Positions 14,034-20,602 of a stretch of DNA of 20,915 bases are shown piece by piece. This stretch comes from a virus. The translations under genes were made by a program, and so were the position numbers. The DNA is taken from positions 1-20,915 of IMG/VR virus record IMGVR_UViG_3300023284_000165. One strand, written 5' to 3'. The first letter of the stretch is position 1. Each line of letters starts with the position of its first letter. The notes beneath the pieces were generated by a model. That model was given only the letters and a program-made list of their open reading frames with translations. It did not search any database and was not told the DNA's origin.

Positions 14034-15003
14034 TGATGTGAAAGATGTGAGACTCGGGGATCGTGTCGGTCGCGAGGTGCTTCCAGGTGATCTTCCAGCC
14101 CAGGAGCGCGTACCAAGCAATACCTTTGTCTCGCCCGAAGTCCTGTGGTATCTTCGCTCGAAGTTCTTCCGGCGTTGCGATACCTTCCATGACCGGGTCT
14201 TCGCCAAAGAGCACAGCTTCTCCGAGCACATTCGCGGACCCGGTGCCATTACTCAGAGCAGAGGTGTGGTTTGACTCAACCACGCGCACGCCGTAAATCC
14301 GGCCAACCTCACCATTGATAAGGCGGTCGGGTGACGTGTACTTCAACCACTCTTCGAATTCCGGGTCGTCCTTGATTCCACGAGCAGCCTTGACGGAGGC
14401 GATCATGATATAATCACCTTCTGGCCCGGTGAAGGGCATGACAGGGTTGAAAACCTCGGACCCAAATTCACCTGTCTTGAACGCATCAACCATCTCCTTA
14501 ACGTGGAAGATGGCGAGGTTCGCTGTCGCGGTCGTAGACGGAGTACCATCGTTGTCGAAGGTTCCCGAAGCAAGACCTGTCGGGATGTACTTCGTGTTCG
14601 TGTCCTTAAACTCCAACGCCACGTTGATGTCGATGACCTTGACCATGTCATCCCGCAACGCACGCTGCACCGGGTTCTGAATGTCGAACTCAGAAAGCAT
14701 TTCCAGCTTCCCGGTGTAAGGGATTGAGTTACCATACTCGTCGATGATGAGACTGTCCTTGACGATCTGGAACTTCGTCTCAGGAATCTTGACCGCCTCG
14801 GTCAGTCTTCCACCCTGCGTCTGGACGTTCGAGACTTTATCGAAGTCCAGGGTATCGCCTTTGTTCTTGCCGAAGCCAGGCTCCGTTCGAACGAACTGCC
14901 GAAACTTCATCATCGGCTGTGTCGCCTTCCGAAGCTGCTTAGACAAGGGCGGGTTCGCAAGGAATCCACCATCAGCGGATACGGCCCACTGTTGCCTAGC
15001 CAT
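14023..15003 (-). CDS. Major capsid protein, N4-gp56 family
   Basis: The 326-residue protein has the family's typical start: an arm region, then FGKNKGDTLDFDKVSNV (44-60), followed by QGGRLTEAVKIPETKF (63-78) and a long helix-containing segment with GNSIPYTGKLEMLSEFD (91-107). The middle has FNPVMPFTGPEGDYIMI and the end IFHITSQ. These match the HK97-fold capsid group named after N4 gp56. A GGAGG site lies 7 bases before the ATG. It is next to the scaffold-like gene upstream and the decoration gene downstream. No N-terminal propeptide cleavage motif is obvious. Confidence 0.9.
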   Translation of the reverse strand: MARQQWAVSADGGFLANPPLSKQLRKATQPMMKFRQFVRTEPGFGKNKGDTLDFDKVSNVQTQGGRLTEAVKIPETKFQIVKDSLIIDEYGNSIPYTGKLEMLSEFDIQNPVQRALRDDMVKVIDINVALEFKDTNTKYIPTGLASGTFDNDGTPSTTATANLAIFHVKEMVDAFKTGEFGSEVFNPVMPFTGPEGDYIMIASVKAARGIKDDPEFEEWLKYTSPDRLINGEVGRIYGVRVVESNHTSALSNGTGSANVLGEAVLFGEDPVMEGIATPEELRAKIPQDFGRDKGIAWYALLGWKITWKHLATDTIPESHIFHITSQ

Positions 15004-15022
15004 TGGATTTCCTCCTTAGAGG

Positions 15023-15733
15023 CTAGGGATTCAAGCCGAACATCTTGGAGCCTCGGTCTTTGCGCTCCTTAAGGTACTCGTCGAAGCTCTCGTCTTTCTC
15101 TTCGTCTTCTTTGGTCGGCGCTGGTTCGTTGCCGCCGGTGCCAATGTCAGCAGCACCTTTCTTGTTGTCCTTCTCGAATTCCTTTGCCTTTTTCTTGTCC
15201 TCGTCATGCTGCTGTAACATAGCAGCAAGTTTATCGTTGTAGGAATCTTTCGCTTTACTCAGACGGTCGGCAAGTGTGCCTTTCGTCTTTTGAAGCTCAA
15301 GAGCAAAAAGCTCTGGATTTTGTCGAACATCCGGGTTGGCGATAACAAAATCGCGAATACCGTCACGGGTGTCGATCATCTTTGACACTCCGTCGTAAAC
15401 GTGAGTTATCAACTCTTCGCCAAACTCGCGGAGACCTGCTTTGGGGTTTTGTATAAAACGCTCGGTGTATTGCTCGTCCAGGCTTTGCTGCTTCTCCCTG
15501 GCTTCCGGGGTATCCTCGGTCCCTGCTGCGCCTTCTCCGCCCGCCAATAGCTGATCGACGGTGCCCTTCCAGCGTGCAGTTTCCTCGGCCCTCTCGTGAG
15601 CCATACGCTCGGCGCTCTTATACGCCTCAACCAAATCTTCTTGAGTCTTGAACTTACCGGCGATGAGTTCTTCGCCTTTACCGGCCCCGTCTTTGGGGTT
15701 ATCGGTGCCCTTCTCGTTCGCCTCGTCCGTCAT
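15023..15733 (-). CDS. Scaffold-like capsid assembly protein, 236 aa
   Basis: The ATG at 15733, with GGAGG 7-8 bases upstream, is preferred to an upstream in-frame start at 15805 that overlaps the preceding gene. The product is very charged and helical, with acidic and Lys-rich patches. Residues 25-43 read AGKFKTQEDLVEAYKSAER, a motif typical of phage scaffold proteins. Residues 85-190 are helical. The last third is a Lys/Glu-rich linker ending in KERKDRGSKMFGLNP, which could bind the capsid. It ends 19 bases before the capsid ATG. Scaffolds guide shell assembly and leave or are digested. Confidence 0.8.
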   Translation of the reverse strand: MTDEANEKGTDNPKDGAGKGEELIAGKFKTQEDLVEAYKSAERMAHERAEETARWKGTVDQLLAGGEGAAGTEDTPEAREKQQSLDEQYTERFIQNPKAGLREFGEELITHVYDGVSKMIDTRDGIRDFVIANPDVRQNPELFALELQKTKGTLADRLSKAKDSYNDKLAAMLQQHDEDKKKAKEFEKDNKKGAADIGTGGNEPAPTKEDEEKDESFDEYLKERKDRGSKMFGLNP

Positions 15734-15776
15734 CTGCCTTTCCTCCTTGGAGTTATCCCTGTGGGGCTCCGAACAC

Positions 15777-16106
15777 CTATGGTTTCCCTGTCGGCTGTGG
15801 GGCATAGGGGAGTTTGGTTTTGGCCTCGTCTAGCACCTTCCCCGCGCTGTCGTACATCATACTGAACATGCGGAGTAGGTCTTCCAACGCACGAACCTGG
15901 CCTTGGTAGTGCGTGAGTTGAATCATCCCGTCCATTGACGGGGCGCGTTGAGCGTTCTGTACTCGTGCCTGTGCCGCGCGCATCCTATTCAGGATGGCAG
16001 ACACGATGTATTCCCAACGCTGGTCTTCCATGATCCCCCGGATTGCTGCTGCATTGATCGTCCGGTGGATAAACTGAGTGTCCTTCTCAATCGAAGGGTC
16101 AGTCAT
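15777..16106 (-). CDS. Small helical protein, 109 aa
   Basis: An AAAGGAG site lies 8 bases before the ATG. The product is alpha-helical by composition: Arg, Met, Gln and Ala in HRTINAAAIRGIMEDQRWEY and a long middle helix with RMRAAQARVQNAQ. A Pro-rich end (YAPQPTGKP) follows. It has no Cys and no membrane segment. The 38-base gap before it holds a stem-loop. It is directly upstream of the scaffold gene. I infer an assembly or head-associated factor. A DNA-binding role is possible because of its basic surface. Confidence 0.62.
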   Translation of the reverse strand: MTDPSIEKDTQFIHRTINAAAIRGIMEDQRWEYIVSAILNRMRAAQARVQNAQRAPSMDGMIQLTHYQGQVRALEDLLRMFSMMYDSAGKVLDEAKTKLPYAPQPTGKP

Positions 16107-16127
16107 GTGACAGTCTCCTTTAATAAC

Positions 16128-16154
16128 GGCCCGGCTTATTACAGTTATCGGGCC
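16128..16154 (-). other. Stem-loop before the 109-aa gene
   Basis: On the minus strand GGCCCG and CGGGCC form a 6-bp, fully GC-rich stem around a 15-base loop. It begins inside the last codons of the 46-aa gene and ends 21 bases before the 109-aa gene's start. It may reduce read-through or protect the downstream message. The following bases (GTTATT) are too short a T-rich stretch for confident termination. Confidence 0.4.
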
Positions 16155-16285
16155 AAAACTTTAACAGGGACTAATTTTCCTCTTGACGGAGGCGTAGCGT
16201 CCTCGCTCTCACACGCGAGGGCAAATCCTATTGTATGGCCCATGAGCACAATGCCCATCGCTATCACCGTCAATACTGCGCTCAT
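16145..16285 (-). CDS. Small protein with signal-like N-terminus, 46 aa
   Basis: The ATG overlaps the TGA of the 54-aa gene as ATGA. The first 25 residues are hydrophobic (MSAVLTVIAMGIVLMGHTIG then FALAC) and look like a signal sequence or transmembrane helix. A-L-A precedes C25, giving either a signal peptidase site or, less well, a lipobox. The rest is short and mixed-charge. No strong ribosome site is seen, so coupling is likely. The gene may be a lysis or membrane protein placed in the head block, or a small virion protein. An o-spanin is possible but the lipobox is imperfect. Confidence 0.5.
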   Translation of the reverse strand: MSAVLTVIAMGIVLMGHTIGFALACESEDATPPSRGKLVPVKVLAR

Positions 16286-16446
16286 TTTCTCGCTTTCGGT
16301 TCCTCGTCTGCGTGAACTGGATTGTCTGCAAAGCGTAGATCGCGCTTCATAGGCACGACACTGAAGCCCTGCATCATGTCACTATTCGTCACATTCTTGC
16401 GCACAAACTGCCGAGCCGTCTTCGGTCGCTTCGCTTTTCGTGCCAT
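16282..16446 (-). CDS. Small basic protein, 54 aa
   Basis: A GGAG lies 5 bases before the ATG at 16446, and the gene ends in ATGA, starting the 46-aa gene. The N-terminus is basic (MARKAKRPKTARQFVRKN), followed by a neutral middle and an acidic-basic end (HADEEPKARK). This suggests nucleic-acid binding or an electrostatic assembly role. It overlaps the 50-aa ORF in another frame by 65 bases, so one of the two may not be made. The ribosome site and downstream overlap favour this one. Confidence 0.55.
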   Translation of the reverse strand: MARKAKRPKTARQFVRKNVTNSDMMQGFSVVPMKRDLRFADNPVHADEEPKARK

Positions 16447-16534
16447 CATCGCTCCAATCTATTTTCTCGAAGTTTTCCTTGCCTTGCTTGGTCGAACACA
16501 CGGGCTCTGTCCAAGATCGCCGCAAGTGCTTCAT
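16382..16534 (-). CDS. Overlapping 50-aa ORF coupled to the 95-aa gene
   Basis: The ATG overlaps the TGA of the 95-aa gene (TGATG). This continues a row of one-base stop-start overlaps through the 845-, 77- and 95-aa genes. The product has a basic start (MKHLRRSW) and an acidic second half with three Cys (C13, C44, C48). The last 65 bases overlap the start of the 54-aa gene out of frame. The pattern argues for translation, but no independent support exists, and the overlap is long for two free genes. Confidence 0.42.
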   Translation of the reverse strand: MKHLRRSWTEPVCSTKQGKENFEKIDWSDDGTKSEATEDGSAVCAQECDE

Positions 16535-16821
16535 CACTTAAACGCTTTCTGAAATCGACCTCTCGTCTTCAGGAGAGCGCCGACTTCACCGCCGACGGTT
16601 GAATCCTTCGGCTGAGTCTCCATTGCTTTCCTGTTTGCGGCCACACAAGCGTCATGCTTGGGGTCGCCTGCGGTGAACTCTAGGTCACAATTCTTCAACG
16701 GCCCACTGAACGGGGCAGCATTGTGGCCTTGCTCTAGGAACTTCCGGTTACGGAACTTACCGAGGAATCCGAAGTTCTTACCCTTCATTACCTCGTCTGC
16801 TTCTCGATTGTGTTTCGCCAT
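16534..16821 (-). CDS. Small basic protein, second copy of a tandem pair, 95 aa
   Basis: The first 34 residues (MAKHNREADEVMKGK then N-F-G-F-L-G-K-F-R-N-R) match the 77-aa neighbour at 30 of 34 positions, differing at 16, 27, 28 and 31. The rest differs. It has two Cys (C45, C59), an NRKAMETQPKDST segment, and a Lys/Arg-rich end (LLKTRGRFQKAFK). The gene overlaps the 77-aa gene by one base and the 50-aa ORF by one. The shared N-terminus may bind the same partner, for example the portal or DNA, with different C-terminal effects. No family is known to me. Confidence 0.65.
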   Translation of the reverse strand: MAKHNREADEVMKGKNFGFLGKFRNRKFLEQGHNAAPFSGPLKNCDLEFTAGDPKHDACVAANRKAMETQPKDSTVGGEVGALLKTRGRFQKAFK

Positions 16822-17054
16822 TATCGTCTCCGTGGTCGCTCGCCTCCGGCAACTGCGCCGAAGAACCGCTTTTGCTTCGCCGTCAGCGGAGTACCGCCAA
16901 CCTCGTCGTCTCTAAGAATCTCCTTCGCCTTTGCAGACGTGAGTTCACCCCGGTTGTGCCCGCGCTCCAAGATTTCCCGGTTGCGAAACTTACCCAGGAA
17001 CCCGAAGTGCTTGCCCTTCATTACCTCATCTGCTTCTCGGTTGTGTTTTGCCAT
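16720..17054 (-). repeat. Tandem duplicated gene starts (16720-16821 and 16953-17054)
   Basis: Two 102-bp segments begin adjacent genes and encode nearly the same 34 residues. By hand alignment 85 of 102 bases agree, without gaps. Most differences are synonymous, and only four residues change. Conserved protein with drifted DNA indicates an old duplication kept by selection on both copies. Confidence 0.85.
16821..17054 (-). CDS. Small basic protein, first copy of a tandem pair, 77 aa
   Basis: It begins MAKHNREADEVMKGK then H-F-G-F-L-G-K-F-R-N-R, and continues to the same GHN end as its neighbour. The C-terminus is G-G-T-P-L-T-A-K-Q-K-R-F-F-G-A-V-A-G-G then E-R-P-R-R-R. I recall the LTAKQ(K/R)RFFGA-type motif in small phage proteins from structural clusters, but its function is unknown. 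The gene is coupled to both the fibre gene (TAATG) and the second copy (TAATG). Strongly basic character suits binding to DNA or an acidic protein. Duplication gave one copy with and one without the RFFGA end. Confidence 0.7.
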   Translation of the reverse strand: MAKHNREADEVMKGKHFGFLGKFRNREILERGHNRGELTSAKAKEILRDDEVGGTPLTAKQKRFFGAVAGGERPRRR

Positions 17055-19591
17055 TACCCGCCTCCGGCCAGTTCAAACATTCCATGATCGGTTAGCGAGG
17101 CCACAATAAAGTTCAGGAACGCTGCGGTATCCCGTTGGTCAGCCCGGAGCGCGTTAATCTCTTCGGCAAGTTCAGCGATGGCGTCAGGTACATCCTGACC
17201 CACGTTACCGCCAGTGGCAATCGCGCCGATGGTGTTGTCAGTTGCACCACCGCCAGAGTTATCTACCAGTACGGCAGCAGTTCGGTTAGCGTGTGTTGCA
17301 TCCTCTGTTGAGAAATCCTGTGTAACAATCTGGATGCTGGCTTCTGTGCCGAAGAGACCGAATCGGTTTGTGCCATTGGCGAGCTTTCCAAGGTTGAGAA
17401 GGCCGGTGAGCGACCCATTCACATTTTGCTGGATACGCAGTATGGTTTTTTCTGTACCGGATGAAACATCAGCCATCTCACTTATAATACGGTGACTCTC
17501 AGTCTGTACTCCACCAGCATCAGGCTGGAAGAAGGACATATGTATCTCGTCGTTGTCCGCCCTGGTAGCGCGAACAGACCTGAGCCGCAGTATTTCTATG
17601 CTAGGCGTGTTGGTGTCATCCTCAATCGTCAGCATGACGCCGGAGATGGGGGCTGTCCCGATAGCTACGGTGTCAAAGAGACCACTTGTGCGGAACAGTT
17701 GCGCCTCGCCGTCGCCTTGAATCTGGAAATCCATTAGTCTGCCGTCAGGGTTGAAGTCCCATGTACTAGCGTCAACGCCAGCAGTGGCGTTCCAGGTCAT
17801 GATTCGACGGAATACGTTGCCCTGGAAACCTTCAATCTGGAACCCGGAAGCCTTGGCCGCGTTGCTCACGTCCTCGGCAATAGCCGTCATTCGCAGGTAT
17901 TCTTGCGTGGAACCCCCATCTGTGGGCATGTACCAGCCCATGTAGATTTCGTCGTTGTCTAGGCGAGTGGCACGATCACTTTGGAGTCGAATAATCTCCT
18001 TGGATGCTATATTGTCGCCTTGGACAACGTGCAATTTGGCGGCAGGAGCAGTCCCGATACCAACGTCAGTCCCAACGCCCAATGCCATAAGGATACGAGC
18101 AGAACTTACATCCACAAGAAAGGCGGTCGCGTCACCGTTCACTTCGCAACGGAAGTCGGGAGCGTCGCCGGGGCTGGCCCCCGCTCCATCGCCAATAACA
18201 ACTTCATTGACTCCGTTCGGGAGCGACTGAAGCCGCATGTATTCAACAAGCGAACCGTTACTCTGAACTTCAAACAGCAGTGCACCTTTCTCAAGGTTTC
18301 CTGCCTCGGTCACATCGGTGATGATACCAGTGATTCGTGCAGATTCTTGCTGACCACCAGCATCGCCGGGGTTGTAGAAACTCTGAAACACTTCGTCATC
18401 GTCAACGCGTGTAGCGCGAGAAGATTTTAAACGAAGCATCTCTCGGGATGCTGCGTTAGTGTCATTCTCGATAGTTAGTTTTACGCCCCCTATTGCAGCG
18501 CCCCCAATAGCTACAACATCCGCACCTCCGTCGCAAACAAGCAGGGTAACGCTACCACCGGCAAGAACAAAAAAGTCTGTATCCGACCCAGTAGGGTTGA
18601 CAGTAACTCTATTTAAGTCACCATCTAAATGTAAGAAGGAGAGGGGTCCACCACCACTAGACGAACACGCTGTTTCAAACTCCATTATTCCGCCAACAGA
18701 ACCAGCTTGCACAGCAGCAGCCCGGAGAGTAATACGTCCCGTTTCTACTACGTTACCGCCACTATCGGGCTGGAAGAAAGTCATGTAGATTTCGTCGTCG
18801 TCGGCCCTGGTAGCTCTCCGAGATGTCACCCGTAGAATTTCCTGAGAGACGGCGTCTTCTACTTCAGCAACCTCCAAGGGTGCGCCCCCTGTACCGCCAT
18901 CAAACCCAATTATTACGTTACCACCAGGACGGCACGACAGCGAAGTATTAGCCTCATGCTGTACTTTAAATTGAAAACTACCATCACTGTCCGGGTTAAA
19001 GAGCGCAGCAATTGCATCTTCTTCCTCAGTTCCCAAAAACAACATCCGTTGAAGCGTGCCTTCAACCGAAGCATCAAACTCAAACGCCCCGCCACGGGAA
19101 CCCTCATCGACTTCTGTAATCCTACTGGTAAGTCGCGTAAACTCTCTTGGAGCGCCGAGACTATCGGGCTGAAGGAAGTCGATGAAGATTTCGTCATCGT
19201 TAGCGCGGGTAGCACGTTCAGACTGAAGCCTAAGTACCCCTCTAGATGGGGTGTCATGCGCGTTCCGAATGATAATCCCATCGTCAGTGGAACCACTTGA
19301 CCCACGAAGGACTAGGTCAGCCCCCGCATTCACCCCTCCAATGATGGTCTGCCCACCGCCACGTCCAAGTAGAAGAACGTACTGTGCGTGGTCGTCATCC
19401 GATAACCCGGTCAGACCGCCATGATCGGTGACTCCACTGACATTAGCTGTCCAATTCCCATCTTCGAACCACTCGAACATCTCGTCAGTGGTGTTATAGA
19501 TTCGCATACCGTTGACGGCTGAAATAGCGTCACGCTGTACCGTAGTCAGCCGGGGTATGAGTAGGTTATCAAGAACGATCACTGTGGACAT
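17054..19591 (-). CDS. Fibre protein with five repeated modules, 845 aa
   Basis: GGAG lies 7 bases before the ATG. Residues 1-50 form an attachment region. Residues 55-75 (TDHGGLTGLSDDDHAQYVLL) match the H-x-x-L-x-G-L-x-D-D-D-H-x-Q-Y motif common in phage fibres. Five modules follow, each with an IG(T/G)-type strand turn and a core RATR-x-(N/D)-(D/N)-DE(I/V)(F/Y/H) at about 126, 259, 392, 540 and 674. Spacing is about 133, 133, 148 and 134. The C-terminus has a helix (DAIAELAEEINALRADQRDT) and no visible S74 chaperone. It is likely a trimeric, beta-rich head or tail fibre that binds host surface. Its position between portal and scaffold is unusual for a receptor fibre. Confidence 0.82.
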   Translation of the reverse strand: MSTVIVLDNLLIPRLTTVQRDAISAVNGMRIYNTTDEMFEWFEDGNWTANVSGVTDHGGLTGLSDDDHAQYVLLLGRGGGQTIIGGVNAGADLVLRGSSGSTDDGIIIRNAHDTPSRGVLRLQSERATRANDDEIFIDFLQPDSLGAPREFTRLTSRITEVDEGSRGGAFEFDASVEGTLQRMLFLGTEEEDAIAALFNPDSDGSFQFKVQHEANTSLSCRPGGNVIIGFDGGTGGAPLEVAEVEDAVSQEILRVTSRRATRADDDEIYMTFFQPDSGGNVVETGRITLRAAAVQAGSVGGIMEFETACSSSGGGPLSFLHLDGDLNRVTVNPTGSDTDFFVLAGGSVTLLVCDGGADVVAIGGAAIGGVKLTIENDTNAASREMLRLKSSRATRVDDDEVFQSFYNPGDAGGQQESARITGIITDVTEAGNLEKGALLFEVQSNGSLVEYMRLQSLPNGVNEVVIGDGAGASPGDAPDFRCEVNGDATAFLVDVSSARILMALGVGTDVGIGTAPAAKLHVVQGDNIASKEIIRLQSDRATRLDNDEIYMGWYMPTDGGSTQEYLRMTAIAEDVSNAAKASGFQIEGFQGNVFRRIMTWNATAGVDASTWDFNPDGRLMDFQIQGDGEAQLFRTSGLFDTVAIGTAPISGVMLTIEDDTNTPSIEILRLRSVRATRADNDEIHMSFFQPDAGGVQTESHRIISEMADVSSGTEKTILRIQQNVNGSLTGLLNLGKLANGTNRFGLFGTEASIQIVTQDFSTEDATHANRTAAVLVDNSGGGATDNTIGAIATGGNVGQDVPDAIAELAEEINALRADQRDTAAFLNFIVASLTDHGMFELAGGG
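17510..19237 (-). repeat. Five coding modules in the fibre gene, about 400-445 bp apart
   Basis: DNA cores with the pattern gtcgt(t/c/a)gtc-x-gccctggtagc or variants recur near 17550, 17955, 18400, 18800 and 19200 and encode the RATR-x-D-DE segment. Each module also carries a LTIE(N/D)DTN-type strand before the core or a variant of it. The cores are similar enough to permit recombination that changes module number, and diverged enough to show age. Confidence 0.75.
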
Positions 19592-19595
19592 TGAA

Positions 19596-19850
19596 CTACT
19601 CCTTTTTCATAGCCTTTTCTTCTTTGGGGTCAGACCCGTTGTTAGAGTCAGCCCACTCGACCTTACCTTCGACGAGCAGTATCTTCAACCCCTCAACTGG
19701 AATTTCCAGCAGACCGCATGCGTCGTACAGCTTTTGGAGAACTATCATGCGCTGCTGGTCGAGAACTTTCATACAACTGTCAATGGTATTGGCCTGGTTA
19801 TACAAACTGAGTAGAGTCTGCGCCTTTGCAACACCTATTGTCTTTTCCAC
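19596..19850 (-). CDS. Small helical protein, 84 aa, GTG start
   Basis: The start is GTG at 19850, with AGGAG 5-6 bases upstream lying against the previous gene's stop. The product is helical through about residue 55 (VAKAQTLLSLYNQANTIDS and MKVLDQQRMIVLQKLYDAC), then short strands and a charged end (DPKEEKAMKKE). It has two Cys, C26 and C45. It ends 4 bases before the fibre gene. A small adaptor or chaperone for the fibre is a reasonable inference from coupling, but no family is recognised. Confidence 0.6.
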   Translation of the reverse strand: MEKTIGVAKAQTLLSLYNQANTIDSCMKVLDQQRMIVLQKLYDACGLLEIPVEGLKILLVEGKVEWADSNNGSDPKEEKAMKKE

Positions 19851-19858
19851 GTCGTCTC

Positions 19859-20197
19859 CTATCGGGGTGCGATAACTTCCATTAGGAACACTTGTAATGA
19901 ATCTGCTCCACCGGACAGCGTAGCCGCCACGAGAATATCAATCTCGTTGAGGGGGCCTATTTCTTGCGTGACAATATCTCCGCTAGAACTAATCGCCATA
20001 CCGGGCACATCCGAAAACGTACTACCGTCCAGACTACCACGCAGTTGCACATTCACGCTGGTATACCCTGTGAAAACAACCTGCATGGAAATCCTTGAGA
20101 TACCTCGCGTACCCGCCACATATTCCACGGCGGGTGTCGAGTTATCCTGCTCGGTAATATTTACGACTAATCGTGGCTCTCCATGAGCGACAGACAT
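19859..20197 (-). CDS. Beta-sandwich structural protein, 112 aa
   Basis: Two adjacent ATGs exist. The second (20197) has GGAGG at the better distance of 6 bases, and the first would give 113 residues. The pattern SMQVVFTGYTSVNVQLRGSL-D-G-S-T-F-S-D-V is a strand-rich run of the GSLDG type found in phage decoration and fibre-base domains. The C-terminus ends in SLQVFLMEVIAPR. It is a likely jelly-roll-like domain of the virion surface. It is in the block between portal and fibre, with the 118- and 84-aa genes. Confidence 0.65.
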   Translation of the reverse strand: MSVAHGEPRLVVNITEQDNSTPAVEYVAGTRGISRISMQVVFTGYTSVNVQLRGSLDGSTFSDVPGMAISSSGDIVTQEIGPLNEIDILVAATLSGGADSLQVFLMEVIAPR

Positions 20198-20209
20198 CAT
20201 GCGCCTCCT

Positions 20210-20566
20210 TTACCACCCGTAGACGGTTAAAAGCATGTCCAGGGTAGGCTGGTCGCCAGCATCAAGCTCTAGAAGACCCTGTTCTCCGCCCCCACCAGGA
20301 GCCTCAAACGCGCGAAGCACATTGGCGTCTTCGTCCCACATCCAGACCAGACCGTTGATGTCAGCGTTCGGGTCAACCACAATGCGGTTGATGTTCCGAA
20401 TCAGACCAGCCTGCGCGGGTGTTGGTGCCGCTACGCCTGTGTCATAGTTCTCAGAACCAGGAGAAGTAGCCTTTAAGACGGCTCGCTTCTCACGAGGATT
20501 GGTACGTTCGTGGCCTCGCCCACCCATAAGGTCGGGCTGTGGTGTGTACGTTACTGTGACTGCCAT
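20210..20566 (-). CDS. Small virion-associated protein, 118 aa
   Basis: The ATG has GGAGG 6 bases upstream and follows the portal-like gene by 36 bases. The first 45 residues are polar and flexible (MGGRGHERTNPREKRAV). From about 53 the order is helix-strand-strand (AGLIRNINRIVVDPNADING, then LVWMWDEDANVLRAFE). A Gly run and an ELDAGDQPTLDMLLTVYGW end follow. I associate the late strand pattern with small phage head proteins. The role is unknown and could be a portal-proximal or decoration factor. Confidence 0.62.
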   Translation of the reverse strand: MAVTVTYTPQPDLMGGRGHERTNPREKRAVLKATSPGSENYDTGVAAPTPAQAGLIRNINRIVVDPNADINGLVWMWDEDANVLRAFEAPGGGGEQGLLELDAGDQPTLDMLLTVYGW

Positions 20567-20602
20567 TTCTTCCTCCGTTGACCAGGCGCTTTCGTCCTCC
20601 CC

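Noticed and set aside
15734-15805. Longer N-terminus for the scaffold-like gene
   Set aside because: The extra residues (His, Arg and Pro rich) do not resemble a scaffold start, overlap the 109-aa gene, and ignore the GGAGG in front of ATG 15733.
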